Shown: positions 1 through 9,243 of the stretch, piece by piece
Layout of the letters: each line of letters starts with the position of its first letter
Position numbering within the stretch: position 1 is the stretch's first letter
Assembly (NCBI GenBank): GCA_027404165.1
Contig: DAHZCG010000006.1
Location: forward strand, 1-64,000
Direction: 5' to 3'
DNA length: 64,000 bases
Origin: Geobacteraceae bacterium
Lineage (GTDB): Bacteria > Desulfobacterota > Desulfuromonadia > Geobacterales > Pseudopelobacteraceae
The notes under the pieces: generated by a model
What the model was told of the DNA's origin: nothing
The model's input: only the letters and a program-made list of their open reading frames with translations
Databases searched by the model: none
Position numbers and translations under genes: made by a program

Positions 1-1148
1 TGGCCGGCACAGCCTTTGCCGGACCGCAGATGACCTTCGGCCCGAATGACGAGGGGACGCTGCAACTTGATTACAAGGGGCAGTTCCAGATGACGGTGCG
101 TGACACCGGATCGGGAGACAATAACGACGATACCACCACCAATTTCAACTTCCGCCGCAACCGGCTTGCCCTGATGGGAGCGTATGGGGATATGCTGAGC
201 CTCTACGTCCAGACGGAATTCACCGAGGACCCGAACGTCACCACCCTCGGCGTCGCCAGTACCAATGCGGGAACGGAATTCCAGCTCCTCGACGCAGTGA
301 TGCGCTTCAAGCTGAACGACAGCTTCCATGTAAACGTCGGCAAGTTCAAATACAACCTCTCCCGTGAGAACCTGGAAGCGTGCGAAATGCCGCTGACGCT
401 CGACCGGTCGCTCTTCATCAATACCGCCTACACCAAGACCAGGGATATGGGAGTAGCGGTGTGGGGCAACCTGTTCAATGACATGTTCCAGTATCGTGCT
501 GATGTTATGGAAGGGCGCAAGGCCGTGTCGGGCGATACCGCTCCCAGTTCCAACTTCCGTTATTCCATTCGCGGCCATGTAACGCTGCTCGATCCTGAGA
601 ACGAATATGGCTACAAAGGAACGTATCTGGGCAAGAAAAAGGTCTTGACCATTGGCGGTGCCTATCAATACGAACCGGAGATCGCCTATGGTGATACGGT
701 CGCCAAAACAGATAAAAAAGACTACAAAGCCTGGACAGTTGACGGCTTCTTCGAGTATCCGTTTGAAGGGGTCGGTACGGTCACTGCATCTGCCGCCTAT
801 GAGGATGTGAATCTGGACGATGCCTACAAAGGAGCCAACCCTGATGCAGGAACTATCGGCATTAACGGGCAGAAAAACGGCTGGTACGTGAAAGGTGGCT
901 ACATGCTTCCCATGCTGCCGCTGCAATTCTTCGGCCGTTATGAGAAGTGGCGCTTCGCCTCACTGAACAACGTCTTTGACCAAAAAGTTGACTGGTATGG
1001 TGGCGGCGCCAACTACTACTTCCGCGACCAGAATCTGAAGCTGACCGCCGAAGTATCCCACACTGATTTTGGCACCGAAGGCATCGTTAATGGCGTGAAT
1101 AGCAAAGATTTCACTACCTTTATTACCCAGTTGCAGTTGATTTTCTAG
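1..1148 (+). CDS. Outer-membrane porin, phosphate-selective porin O/P type (5' end outside window)
   Basis: The reading frame is open from the first complete codon. It begins with residues AGTAFA then GPQ, which look like the end of a signal peptide with an AxA cleavage site, so the true start lies upstream and the ATG at 30 is internal. The mature part is about 375 residues. It is rich in alternating aromatic and polar residues, with Gly/Asn/Asp turns and many YxxE/FxGRYE strands, and it ends in LQLIF with a terminal Phe, the outer-membrane beta-barrel signature. Family knowledge: OprO/OprP-like barrels pass anions or other small solutes. Substrate is not deducible here. A strong hairpin follows the stop. 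Confidence 0.8.
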   Translation, partial: AGTAFAGPQMTFGPNDEGTLQLDYKGQFQMTVRDTGSGDNNDDTTTNFNFRRNRLALMGAYGDMLSLYVQTEFTEDPNVTTLGVASTNAGTEFQLLDAVMRFKLNDSFHVNVGKFKYNLSRENLEACEMPLTLDRSLFINTAYTKTRDMGVAVWGNLFNDMFQYRADVMEGRKAVSGDTAPSSNFRYSIRGHVTLLDPENEYGYKGTYLGKKKVLTIGGAYQYEPEIAYGDTVAKTDKKDYKAWTVDGFFEYPFEGVGTVTASAAYEDVNLDDAYKGANPDAGTIGINGQKNGWYVKGGYMLPMLPLQFFGRYEKWRFASLNNVFDQKVDWYGGGANYYFRDQNLKLTAEVSHTDFGTEGIVNGVNSKDFTTFITQLQLIF

Positions 1149-1155
1149 CCTACTG

Positions 1156-1195
1156 TCCATATTCACTGGGGCCACGTAGCCCCGGTGAATATGGA
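1156..1195 (+). terminator. Hairpin after the porin gene
   Basis: Arms TCCATATTCAC (1156-1166) and GTGAATATGGA (1185-1195) pair perfectly, and GGGGC/GCCCC extends the stem inward. It starts 7 nt after the porin stop. No T-run follows, so it may work as an mRNA-stabilising 3' hairpin as much as a terminator. Confidence 0.55.
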
Positions 1196-1277
1196 TCAAC
1201 CTATACCATCTTCTTGCAGCGGCTCTGTTCGCCGCTTTCACAACGATGTTAAAATCCGTCACAACATCATTACATTG

Positions 1278-1323
1278 AAAAAAGAAAAAGACTTACGAAA
1301 TTCCGTAAGTCCTTTTCTTTTTT
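1278..1323. terminator. Bidirectional intrinsic terminator between porin and tRNA-Lys
   Basis: A-rich arm 1278-1297 and T-rich arm 1304-1323 flank a short loop; the core stem is GACTTACG/CGTAAGTC. A-run on the left and T-run on the right make it a terminator on both strands. It directly follows the CCA end of the leftward tRNA gene. Confidence 0.75.
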
Positions 1324-1398
1324 GGTGGGCACAGTCGGGGTCGAACCGACGACCTGCCGATTAAGAGTCGGCTGCTCTACCAGCTAAGCTATGTGCCC
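1323..1398 (-). tRNA. tRNA-Lys (anticodon CTT)
   Basis: The minus strand folds as a 76-nt cloverleaf. The acceptor stem is GGGCACA/TGTGCCC, the T-loop is GGTTCGACCCC, and the anticodon stem GCCGA/TCGGC encloses loop CTCTTAA, giving anticodon CTT for the Lys codon AAG. The 3' CCA is encoded at 1323-1325. A terminator follows immediately. Confidence 0.95.
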
Positions 1399-1506
1399 AT
1401 TTAGATAGCGTTACATTGAGAAACTTTTACGCTCCTGTAACCAGCAAAGTCAAGTATGACATAAAAAGGAGGCATATCAACCGGATATACAATTACAAAT
1501 CTGTTT

Positions 1507-2307
1507 TTATTCGTTCATTGCCCCGGTCCGATACCCCTGCAGGTCGAGCGACACATAGGTAAAACCAGCCGCTTTCACGCGTGCGACAATTTCTGCACGC
1601 AAAATCCCGGTTGCTCGTTCAAACTCCTGTTCACCCAGTTCAATCCTGGCAACACTTCCATGATAGCGCACCCGTAACGTCCGGAATCCCAATTCTCGCA
1701 ATGATTCTTCCGCCAAACCAACCTGACTGATCCGCTCAGGGGTAATTGAAGTACCATAGGGAAAGCGGCTGGAGAGACAGGCAAGAGCAGGTTTATCCCA
1801 GGTCGGCAACCCCATTTCACGGGAAAGATCGCGGATATCCTGCTTGGTGAAACCGGCTTCCTCCAGCGGACTGCGCACTCGCAACTCTTCCGCTGCTATA
1901 CGCCCCGGACGGTGATCGTCAGCGTCGTCAACGTTGGTGCCGTCCAAAACATACCCCAGACATTCCCGATCAGCAATTGCCCTCAGTTTGCCAAACAATT
2001 CTTTTTTGCAGTAATAGCATCGGTTGCGAGGATTCTCACGGAACTCCGGGATGTCCAGCTCCTCGGAGATGATCACCACATGCCGTCCGCCAATCTGCTC
2101 AGCCAACACACGAGCTTCATGGAGTTCTCGATCCGGGAAGGTTTGGGACGCAGCAGTAACTGCCAGCGCCCGAGAGCCCAATACTGTGGTGGCTACCGCA
2201 AACAGCAGTGCCGAATCGACCCCGCCCGAAAAACCGATTACGCACCCACCCACGTCGGCCAGAATTGCGCGAAGCTTCTCTCTTTTATCATCCAGCATCG
2301 CATTCAT
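1507..2307 (-). CDS. larE: LarE-type ATP-dependent sacrificial sulfur transferase
   Basis: A 266-residue PP-loop protein with SGGVDS at residues 27-32 for adenylation. It also has a CYYCKKELF segment near residue 97 and an ACLSSRFPYG segment in the middle. Family knowledge: LarE adenylates pyridinium-3,5-biscarboxylate mononucleotide and donates sulfur while making the nickel-pincer cofactor of lactate racemase-type enzymes. The cysteine of the ACLSSR region is the likely sulfur donor by analogy. No larB or larC is in the window, so the target here may be another sulfur-transfer reaction. It sits 21 bp downstream of the GAPN-like gene on the same strand and is probably co-transcribed. Confidence 0.8.
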   Translation of the reverse strand: MNAMLDDKREKLRAILADVGGCVIGFSGGVDSALLFAVATTVLGSRALAVTAASQTFPDRELHEARVLAEQIGGRHVVIISEELDIPEFRENPRNRCYYCKKELFGKLRAIADRECLGYVLDGTNVDDADDHRPGRIAAEELRVRSPLEEAGFTKQDIRDLSREMGLPTWDKPALACLSSRFPYGTSITPERISQVGLAEESLRELGFRTLRVRYHGSVARIELGEQEFERATGILRAEIVARVKAAGFTYVSLDLQGYRTGAMNE

Positions 2308-2328
2308 CAGCTACTCCAATACATTAAC

Positions 2329-3948
2329 TTACAGTATGTAATCAGTTGAAAGAAAATGTGATTTGCGTTCCCGCACGATAGTTGTAATAATTTCACGATT
2401 GGCATCGGTTTCCCGCGCCGCCACTACGATCCTGATTGAAAAAATCCGCAGAGCATCGGCAACAGACTGGGCTCCGTCGGCGGAGTTTTTACGTCCATTA
2501 AACGGGAAGCTATCCGGACTTCGTTGGCACTGGCTATTGATGTTGATGCGGCAGACCTGGTTCACAAGTGCATCAACCAGTTGGGCCAGCAGATCTGAAT
2601 TCCGCCCGAAGATACTGGCCTGCTGGCCATAATTTGATGCCACGACATACTCAATCGGCTCCCGGATATCGTCAAACGGCACCACCGCAATAACAGGTCC
2701 AAACTGTTCTTCGTTGTATATCCGCATGGCTGGGGTAACCGGGTACAACAGTGCCGGGTAAAAAAATGAACCATTACTGGCACCACCGCCGGGATTCACT
2801 ATCCGGGCACCAAGAGCCCGGGCATCGCTGACCAACCCTTCCAGATAAGCCGGTTTTTCCGGTTCCGGCAGCGGCGTAATGGTAACCCCTTCCTCCCACG
2901 GCATGCCGCATTTGAGGGCTCCTATGCCACGGGACATCCGCTGCAAAAAATCATCTGCTATCGAACGATGTACAAACATAATCTTCAGCGCGGTGCAGCG
3001 CTGGCCGTTAAAAGTCAGACTCCCCTGGATACATTCCGCCACAGCCAATCCGAGATCCGCGTCGGGCAGGATGATCGCCGGATTCTTGGCGTCCAGCCCC
3101 AGTACGCAGCGAAGGCGGTGAGGACGGGGATGAACGGCTCGCAACGCATCAGCAACGCGATGCGTTCCGATAAAGCCAAGCACATCCACCTGCCCGGAGG
3201 CCATCAGGGGAGGAACAACGGTTTCGCCGTCGCCGTAGACCGTATTGACAACACCGGCGGGAAAAGTATCGCGAAAAGCCTCCAATAGCGGTTGAAAGAC
3301 CAAAATACCGAAGCGGGGCGGTTTCAGCACGATAGTATTACCCATTACCAGTGCCGGAATCAAAGTCGTAAACGTTTCGTAGAGGGGAAAATTATAGGGC
3401 CCCATGCACAGGACTACACCCAGCGGAGCACGGCGAATCTGCCCGATGATCCCTTGTTGAATGACAAAACGGGATGATACCCGATCAAGTTCTTTAAGCG
3501 CTTCAATCGTATCACGGATATAGGTCACCGTCCGATCGAACTCGCGCTCCGCCTCCTGCAGTGATTTGCCAACTTCCCACTGCAGAAGTGTTACAATCTC
3601 CACTCGTTTCTGGAGCATGGCAACGGTAAATCGTTGCACACTCTGAATTCGTTCGCCCACCGACATCGTCGGCCATACACCGCGGCCATTTGAATACGCT
3701 TGTGCCGCCACGGCAAGTATTTCAAGTGCCGCCGCTTCAGTAAGCAATGGAGCCTCTCCGACAAGTTTCTGCCGAACACCCTCTGACGAACGTATCCGGA
3801 CCGGTGAACGGACCTCCTGCAACGCCCCATCCCAACTGCGTAATTCACCTTGTGTCAGGTAATAATTCTGCCTGATCGGATGACTGATTCGATACTGTTC
3901 GGGGATTTGATCCTCGTCCGGAAATAACACTTCAATATCACGTGGCAT
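2329..3948 (-). CDS. NADP-dependent glyceraldehyde-3-phosphate dehydrogenase-like aldehyde dehydrogenase (GAPN / ALDH11 group)
   Basis: 539 residues, full-length aldehyde dehydrogenase. Seen: PYNFPLYE near residue 184 in the Rossmann half, catalytic Cys318 in FNGQRCTALK, EEQFGPV in the C-terminal half, and a QCQRSPDSFPFNGRKNS tail typical of non-phosphorylating GAPDH. Family knowledge: GAPN oxidises glyceraldehyde-3-phosphate to 3-phosphoglycerate with NADP and bypasses phosphoglycerate kinase. Odd: where most members read ELGGK, with Glu as general base, this protein has GLDAK near residue 284, so the usual Glu is not there. Probably heads an operon with larE. Confidence 0.75.
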   Translation of the reverse strand: MPRDIEVLFPDEDQIPEQYRISHPIRQNYYLTQGELRSWDGALQEVRSPVRIRSSEGVRQKLVGEAPLLTEAAALEILAVAAQAYSNGRGVWPTMSVGERIQSVQRFTVAMLQKRVEIVTLLQWEVGKSLQEAEREFDRTVTYIRDTIEALKELDRVSSRFVIQQGIIGQIRRAPLGVVLCMGPYNFPLYETFTTLIPALVMGNTIVLKPPRFGILVFQPLLEAFRDTFPAGVVNTVYGDGETVVPPLMASGQVDVLGFIGTHRVADALRAVHPRPHRLRCVLGLDAKNPAIILPDADLGLAVAECIQGSLTFNGQRCTALKIMFVHRSIADDFLQRMSRGIGALKCGMPWEEGVTITPLPEPEKPAYLEGLVSDARALGARIVNPGGGASNGSFFYPALLYPVTPAMRIYNEEQFGPVIAVVPFDDIREPIEYVVASNYGQQASIFGRNSDLLAQLVDALVNQVCRININSQCQRSPDSFPFNGRKNSADGAQSVADALRIFSIRIVVAARETDANREIITTIVRERKSHFLSTDYIL

Positions 3949-4294
3949 GAGATTCTTTCGTGGGTTTTTAATAGAAACTGCTTCCTGATCTCAAAAAACA
4001 ATGGCCTGCGAATATATCGCAAGCCACTTATTATTACATGGCGAACCCGGCACCATTCCGGGTGCGTGACACATCAATTAGAAGTTCAAGCAAATATACT
4101 GGCATCCATCCTCTATGGTCAACAGAAAAGCCGCCTTTGATTAAACAAGCGGCTCAGGTGTTACATTGGCAGCATCGACTGCGAAATGAGAGTCTTCCAG
4201 TATAAGCCGGGGTAATATTTTGTTGTACTTGGCAAGGCTGTTCTTCACCTCTTGATTGCAGTTGGTAGACTTCAAAATATCTGCAACGGAATCT
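3949..4294. other. Intergenic region, no gene seen
   Basis: About 350 bp upstream of the dehydrogenase gene and downstream of the small secreted-protein gene. It holds the terminator at 4127-4154 and a short CCGGGT/ACCCGG inverted repeat near 4047-4065. No convincing ORF or RNA was seen. Confidence 0.5.
4127..4154 (-). terminator. Intrinsic terminator downstream of the 4295-4633 gene
   Basis: On the minus strand AGCCGCTTG pairs with CAAAGGCGGCT around a TTTAAT loop, followed by TTTT. It lies about 140 bp past the stop of the small secreted-protein gene. Confidence 0.6.
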
Positions 4295-4633
4295 TCAAGG
4301 AAATTGTGGCGGCTGTTTTTTCTGATCTATAAAAGACCCGCTGTACGCAATACCGTTGATGAGGACTTTGATCTCTTTTTTCTGGTTTTGCAATACGTAC
4401 ACTTCAGGCATAAAAACCGCAAAACTATAGGCATACGTACTGCAAACAAAAACTTTGCCGTTAGTAAAAGTCAAGGCCGTTGTGGCGTCACATCCTTTAA
4501 ATTGACCGACAACCCTGGTCGTTTCTATAAGCTCATACCCTTCAGTGGCTAGTGACTTGAGATCAGCGGAGAATGCCTCCCCACTCGTCGTCATCATCAG
4601 TAAAACCGCGATAAAAATAATCACCGTTTTCAT
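4295..4633 (-). CDS. Small secreted protein of unknown function
   Basis: 112 residues. An N-terminal Lys, a hydrophobic stretch (IIFIAVLLMM) and a cleavage-like SGEAFSA segment by residue 23 form a signal peptide. The mature part of about 90 residues has two cysteines (GCDAT and VCSTY), which could form a disulfide, and the look of a small beta-rich periplasmic protein. I do not recognise the family. It stands alone, with terminators on both sides. Confidence 0.6.
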   Translation of the reverse strand: MKTVIIFIAVLLMMTTSGEAFSADLKSLATEGYELIETTRVVGQFKGCDATTALTFTNGKVFVCSTYAYSFAVFMPEVYVLQNQKKEIKVLINGIAYSGSFIDQKKQPPQFP

Positions 4634-4825
4634 AGTCTACCCCTTTCACACTTGCTTCGCTGAATATTTCCAGCTCTACGGTTACTCTGATTTTAAATCC
4701 GCATCGATTCGATTGATACTCATGTTAGCGCAAAACAACACGAGTAAATCTACTAAACGTATAAAACCAATGATACCAGCAAATTGTCTTAATGCAATTA
4801 GTTCAGAGGGATATTTGGAAGATAA

Positions 4826-4856
4826 TAAAGGCCGCTCCCACTAAGGAAGGCGGCCG
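4826..4856 (-). terminator. Intrinsic terminator downstream of the inositol monophosphatase gene
   Basis: Stem GGCCGC (4830-4835) pairs with GCGGCC (4850-4855). On the minus strand it is followed by TTTATT. Confidence 0.55.
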
Positions 4857-4912
4857 GAAAGACGCATTGTGTGCAGCCCATAAAAACAAGCTGTTCAAAA
4901 ATTAACGTTGCA

Positions 4913-5746
4913 TTATAAAGAACATGTGGCCATGATTTGATTCGGTTCGACAGAAACGCCGGTGGCAACCGAAACCAGCATGGTCACCATTTCATTATGA
5001 ATCAGTCCGTTACTGGCCACGATCCGGCCATTGAAGATATCATAGGAGGAGCCATCGAATGTTGTCACCGTTCCACCTGCTTCACGCACCATCAGGACAC
5101 CCGCAGCCACATCCCACGCTTTCAATTTGAGTTCCCAGAATCCGTCCAACCTGCCGGCGGCCACATAGGCCAGGTCAAGAGCCGCCGCCCCGGCCCGGCG
5201 AATGCCACGGGCCATCTTCTGAAAGGCAATGAAATTGGCGAAATTGTTAGCCGGATCAGTAGCGCAATCATAGGGGAAACCGGTCCCAAGCAGCGAATGT
5301 TCAAGCGGAGCACGAGCGGATACCGATAGCCGGCTGCCGTTCAGGTAGGCACCGCCCCCTTTCGTTGCGGTAAAGAGTTCATCATATACCGGATTATAGA
5401 TAACCCCGACAACCAGTTCACCTGCAAGTTCAAGCCCGATTGAAGAACAAAACCAGGGATACCCATGGGCGTAGTTGGTCGTGCCGTCAACCGGATCAAT
5501 GACCCAGCGACAGGGAGAACCACCCTGACGGTAGTCACCCTCTTCGGCAACTATGTCATGATCCGGAAAGCGCGAGAGCAGATGTTCCACTATTAAACGC
5601 TCCGATTCCTTATCAACATCCGTCACCAGATTCTTGTCACCTTTCATCTCGATATTGAGAGATGAAGCGAAGCGGTACTTCTGATACCGTCCAGCACTCC
5701 GGGCCGCAATAACAGCTTCATGCAGATATTCGTTGTATGTGGTCAC
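4913..5746 (-). CDS. suhB: Inositol monophosphatase family protein
   Basis: 277 residues with all family metal-binding motifs: AEEGDY near residue 68, WVIDPVDGTTNYAHG near 81 and KAWDVAAGVLMVREAGG near 209. Family knowledge: Mg-dependent, Li-sensitive hydrolysis of inositol-1-phosphate or related sugar phosphates; SuhB proteins also bind the ribosomal antitermination complex in some bacteria. Substrate here is not decided by sequence. It lies 48 bp downstream of the DUF445 gene on the same strand, so the two may share a transcript. Confidence 0.88.
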   Translation of the reverse strand: MTTYNEYLHEAVIAARSAGRYQKYRFASSLNIEMKGDKNLVTDVDKESERLIVEHLLSRFPDHDIVAEEGDYRQGGSPCRWVIDPVDGTTNYAHGYPWFCSSIGLELAGELVVGVIYNPVYDELFTATKGGGAYLNGSRLSVSARAPLEHSLLGTGFPYDCATDPANNFANFIAFQKMARGIRRAGAAALDLAYVAAGRLDGFWELKLKAWDVAAGVLMVREAGGTVTTFDGSSYDIFNGRIVASNGLIHNEMVTMLVSVATGVSVEPNQIMATCSL

Positions 5747-5794
5747 GCAAACACCCCACTCTTATTTCTTTTGACTGTATGAGCCATCCCTTAC

Positions 5795-7054
5795 TTAAAA
5801 CTGCAGGGAAAGCGCATGAAGCAACAGGCCGATAATGCCGCCTACCAATGTTCCATTCATACGTATAAATTGCAGATCGGAACCAATGCTCAACTCTATT
5901 TCACTGACATAGTCATCATTTTCCCATTGTTGCACAGTCTCTGAAATATGCTTTGCAACCGCGTTTCGCAGTGTTTCCCCATAGTTATTCACCAATGTTT
6001 CAAGATGTTCATTTAAAGATTCTTTTAATTCCCGGTTTTTTGACAACGTATGTCCAAAACCTGAAACAGCCTCAACGAACTTCTCCTGAACTTTTGAATG
6101 GGGCTGTTTCAGATCATTACTCAACCAGTTTTTAAGATCACTGCCAAGATTCTTCACATAATCGGATAAAAACGGGTTTTGAACTGCTTCAAGCTTTATT
6201 GCCTCTATCTTGGCCCGCAATACATGGTCATATTTTAATCTGGCTATAAAATCTGTCACAGCGGAATCAAATGTATGTCTGAGCTCATGGGCAGGATCAG
6301 CGTTGACTTCCTGGATATATTCATTAATTTTTTTAACAATCTTTTCTCCGGCTCCTTTTGAAAACTGGTCCCGGTTAGGAATAAAGACGCTAAGGAGCGG
6401 ATATTCTTTGGTAATCATGGCATCGATTGAATCGGATAATTTTACCTGAGCATCCGGAGTTGAAAGCCACACGGCAAAACGGTTCAGCATCTCATCAAGA
6501 ACTATTTGATGGCGGTCGTTATTTCTGAGTTTATCAAGGAGAATACCTGCCGAAGAAGAGAGGTCAAAGTTTTCAATCCGGTCATACAGCACTGCTCTCA
6601 GTATTTTTTGAACACGGTCGTCATCGACAAAATCCAGGGAATCGGATATTACTCGGGATATTCCTTTAGCCAATCCATCAGCATTTGTTTTTGACATTAA
6701 ATAGTTAGTGAGACGTTCAGCCGGATTCAGCTCTTTCAGCTTGCCTATTAACGTCTCAGGTGCAAGAAACTTATCACGGATAAAATCGGCCAGATTTCCG
6801 GCAATTGCATCTTTCTTGTTTCTAATTATTGCAGTATGGGGGATCGGAACTCCCAAAGGGTGTTTAAAAAGTGCGACAACGGCAAACCAGTCGGCAAGCG
6901 CGCCAACCATGGCAGCTTCTGAAAAAGCGGCAACCCACTCCCATACACCAATCCCTTTGTGGGTGCGTGCAACCACCAGCAGTACTGCAGCACCTATCAT
7001 CAATCCTGTGGCGATGGCTTTGTTCCTGATCAGCAAACTCTTTCTGGTATCCAC
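5795..7054 (-). CDS. DUF445 family membrane protein
   Basis: 419 residues. Two hydrophobic helices at residues 13-30 and about 38-60 are followed by GALADWFAVVALFKHPLGVPIPHTAII, the hallmark of DUF445 (YjiN-like) proteins. A long charged helical domain and a C-terminal hydrophobic helix (GGIIGLLLHALSLQF) follow. Function of the family is not established; membrane-anchored, most of the mass probably on one side of the membrane. Upstream lies 700 bp without a gene. Confidence 0.85.
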   Translation of the reverse strand: MDTRKSLLIRNKAIATGLMIGAAVLLVVARTHKGIGVWEWVAAFSEAAMVGALADWFAVVALFKHPLGVPIPHTAIIRNKKDAIAGNLADFIRDKFLAPETLIGKLKELNPAERLTNYLMSKTNADGLAKGISRVISDSLDFVDDDRVQKILRAVLYDRIENFDLSSSAGILLDKLRNNDRHQIVLDEMLNRFAVWLSTPDAQVKLSDSIDAMITKEYPLLSVFIPNRDQFSKGAGEKIVKKINEYIQEVNADPAHELRHTFDSAVTDFIARLKYDHVLRAKIEAIKLEAVQNPFLSDYVKNLGSDLKNWLSNDLKQPHSKVQEKFVEAVSGFGHTLSKNRELKESLNEHLETLVNNYGETLRNAVAKHISETVQQWENDDYVSEIELSIGSDLQFIRMNGTLVGGIIGLLLHALSLQF

Positions 7055-7762
7055 GTATCAACTCCAAGTGATTTTTTATGTAATTGTGTTGTGAGACCGT
7101 AACCCTCTCGGAGTGGCTGCACTATCAGCCACAAATCAGGGGTCAGGCAAACCGGTGAAGTTTAACCGATAGGGTTTGGTAAAGTCAACCAAGCAAGATT
7201 AGCTTTTGATCGACTGCCTCTACTAAACAGCATGGGGAAAGAATAGTGATAGTAAATTTATCAGGCAAGAAGAGCTCTCCACAAAGACTGTGGATAACCT
7301 GTTGATAGAGAGAATTGGCCTCACAGAATACCATGAATTGTTGAGGTTTTTATCGGTTTGCATAACGAATAAGCACTTCTTGTAACCACTTGATTTTGCG
7401 TGTCAATGGTTATTTTTACCTGTATATGATTCAAAGTATTCTGGGGGCATAGCGCAGCTTCTAATGAAGATGCAACAGAGTGGATAACTTAGGGAAAACT
7501 TGAATCAGGCCTACTCGCCGTAGGCAGAAATTATGATCTGCCTTTATGCACGTATGGATCAAACTTTCAGATCATAATCCAACCATGTTAACTGAATCAG
7601 CGACCAAATGATTGATAGCTCTAATCGAGTCAGTTGTCAAATCCGTCATTTCGGGTTATTTTACCCGTAATCAGTCATAAACATGCAGAGTGGTGTAAAA
7701 GGCTTTATTGTGGGAAGCTGGAGAAGTCGCGGATAGTGGGTAAAAATTTAGCACATTGTGAA
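7055..7762. other. Large intergenic region
   Basis: About 700 bp between the DUF445 gene and the rightward dehydrogenase gene. It carries the inverted repeat at 7531-7577. An open frame runs in from 7634 to the dehydrogenase, but its first 43 codons do not look like the N-terminus of the family. No RNA gene was recognised. Confidence 0.45.
7531..7577. repeat. Inverted repeat TTATGATCTG / CAGATCATAA
   Basis: Two perfect 10-bp arms at 7531-7540 and 7568-7577, separated by 27 bp, about 190 bp upstream of the dehydrogenase start. Could be an operator pair or a loose hairpin. Confidence 0.5.
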
Positions 7763-8704
7763 ATGAGATCAGTCATGAAAATAAATAATCTTCTCATAAA
7801 TCTTCATAACAGCGTTGACGCCTTTTCGCTTAAACCGCGTCATGTCGAGTTTATAGGCGGTAATCTTCTTGAAACGCCTATAATCATCGCAGATGAAAAT
7901 CATGATTTTCTTGAAAAACTCCCGGAAGCAGATTGTGTTCTGACATGGGTATTCAAACCAGAATGGTACGATCGCGCCCCGAAGCTGAAAATGCTTTTTA
8001 CGCCCGCCGCCGGCCATGATTGGGTCGCCGTGGACCCAACCGGACGCGTTAAGACCTTTTATGGTACTTTTCACGGTCGTATCATGCGCGAAAGCCTTCT
8101 TTCAATGATTCTGCACTTCAACAGAAAAATGGGGAAGTCCATTGAAGATCAGAAGAAGAGGATATGGGGACGCCTCGGTTACAACGAAAATGTAGCGCTC
8201 TTCAGCCAAAAGGTGTTGATAATCGGTTATGGGGCACTCGGGCGGTCGATGGCAGAGCTGCTGAAGGCATTTGGAGCGAAGATTACTGCCGTCAAGCGCA
8301 CTACGGCCGGATTCGAGCACGATCCCACCGTTGACAGGGTAATTACCTTTAACAGCCTGGAAGAGGAACTCCCGTTTGCTGATCACGTGATTTTTGTGTT
8401 GCCGGGCGGGGTAGAAACCGACGGCATTTTTACTGCACGTCATTTCAATGCCATGAAGCCGGGGGCGTATCTGTACAATCTGGGACGCGGCAACTGCTAC
8501 CGGGAAGAAGACCTTTTATTTGCCCTCGCGAATGGTCCTCTCGCAGGCGCCGGACTGGATGTCTTTGCAGATGAACCGCTTGCTCCAAGCTCGCCTCTAT
8601 GGGAACAGCCGAACCTATTGCTAACACCGCATTCCAGCGCTATCACCAGAGAGTATATTGATCTCTTCATTCAGGAATGGCTTGGGATAGTCCGGGAGAT
8701 GTAA
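7763..8704 (+). CDS. D-isomer-specific 2-hydroxyacid dehydrogenase family protein
   Basis: 313 residues from the ATG at 7763; the frame is open back to 7634, and a start at 7775 is also possible. NAD-binding motif GYGALGRS is near residue 156. The C-terminal half has the family pattern: LYNLGRGNCYREEDLL near residue 265, GAGLDVFADEPL, then LLTPHSSA with the catalytic His. The Glu of the catalytic set falls in FADEPL. Family knowledge: NAD(P)-dependent reduction of 2-keto acids or oxidation of D-2-hydroxyacids; exact substrate unknown. No neighbour gives a pathway. No clear Shine-Dalgarno sequence decides between the two starts. Confidence 0.8.
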   Translation: MRSVMKINNLLINLHNSVDAFSLKPRHVEFIGGNLLETPIIIADENHDFLEKLPEADCVLTWVFKPEWYDRAPKLKMLFTPAAGHDWVAVDPTGRVKTFYGTFHGRIMRESLLSMILHFNRKMGKSIEDQKKRIWGRLGYNENVALFSQKVLIIGYGALGRSMAELLKAFGAKITAVKRTTAGFEHDPTVDRVITFNSLEEELPFADHVIFVLPGGVETDGIFTARHFNAMKPGAYLYNLGRGNCYREEDLLFALANGPLAGAGLDVFADEPLAPSSPLWEQPNLLLTPHSSAITREYIDLFIQEWLGIVREM

Positions 8705-8781
8705 TGACGAATAGTCTTTCCAAAAATCAGTATGCATATCCCACTGCCATGGCCGATTTTATGACGCTGGCGCGCCACGCC

Positions 8782-8800
8782 CCCTGCCGGGTGCACACAA
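8782..8800. repeat. Terminator-associated repeat, copy 1
   Basis: Sequence CCCTGCCGGGTGCACACAA, abutting the hairpin at 8799-8838. Related copies are at 37265-37282 and 46558-46574. Confidence 0.65.
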
Positions 8801-8838
8801 CAATAGACCCTCCGAAAAAATCCGGAAGGTCTATTGTT
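8799..8838. terminator. Hairpin between convergent dehydrogenase and desulfoferrodoxin genes
   Basis: Arms AACAATAGACC(C)TCCG (8799-8814) and CGGA(A)GGTCTATTGTT (8823-8838) around an A-rich loop. Placed between two convergent genes; T-runs outside the stem are short, so efficiency is uncertain. Confidence 0.6.
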
Positions 8839-8862
8839 TCGCCAGCATATGCAGTGAAATGA

Positions 8863-9243
8863 TCAGGCTTGTGCAGACCAAAGCCCGTGCAGGTTGCAAA
8901 ATTCGCGGGCTGTCAGTTTTTTTGCAGAAACATTAAATGTAGCGGTCGGCGCATCCCCCGGTTTGAGGAACTGGCGATACGCCTTGCCGTCGGCAACCAA
9001 TTCGATCCACTCAATGTAATGTTTTTCTTCCATCGGATGAGCAACAGAACCGATGGTCACTTTCACAACACCGTTCCCCACTTCAATAACGGGGACGTGC
9101 TTCTCTTTGGCGGCGTCAACAGTATTTTCCGTCATAAGCTTCATCGCTTGGCCACAACAGAAAAGCTCACCATCTGCGGCATGAACAACTTCAACAATAT
9201 TTCCGCACAACTCACATTTGTAGACTTCAAGTAGCTTTGCCAT
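8863..9243 (-). CDS. dfx: Desulfoferrodoxin (superoxide reductase)
   Basis: 126 residues, the usual two-domain length. Centre I: Cys10, Cys13, Cys29 and Cys30 form the desulforedoxin-type FeS4 site. Centre [25 protein letters not shown] and CNLHGLW supply the His4-Cys ligands of the catalytic iron, with the conserved Glu-Lys pair beside the first His. It reduces superoxide to hydrogen peroxide in the cytoplasm without making oxygen, a usual defence in anaerobes. A strong ribosome site (AAAGGAG) precedes the ATG. Directly upstream on the same strand is a deleted rubrerythrin gene; an intact rubrerythrin would have removed the peroxide produced. Confidence 0.95.
   Translation of the reverse strand: MAKLLEVYKCELCGNIVEVVHAADGELFCCGQAMKLMTENTVDAAKEKHVPVIEVGNGVVKVTIGSVAHPMEEKHYIEWIELVADGKAYRQFLKPGDAPTATFNVSAKKLTAREFCNLHGLWSAQA

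Noticed and set aside
960..1262. Minus-strand open frame of 100 codons across the porin end
   Set aside because: It is antisense to a clear porin frame, has no ribosome site and no family features.
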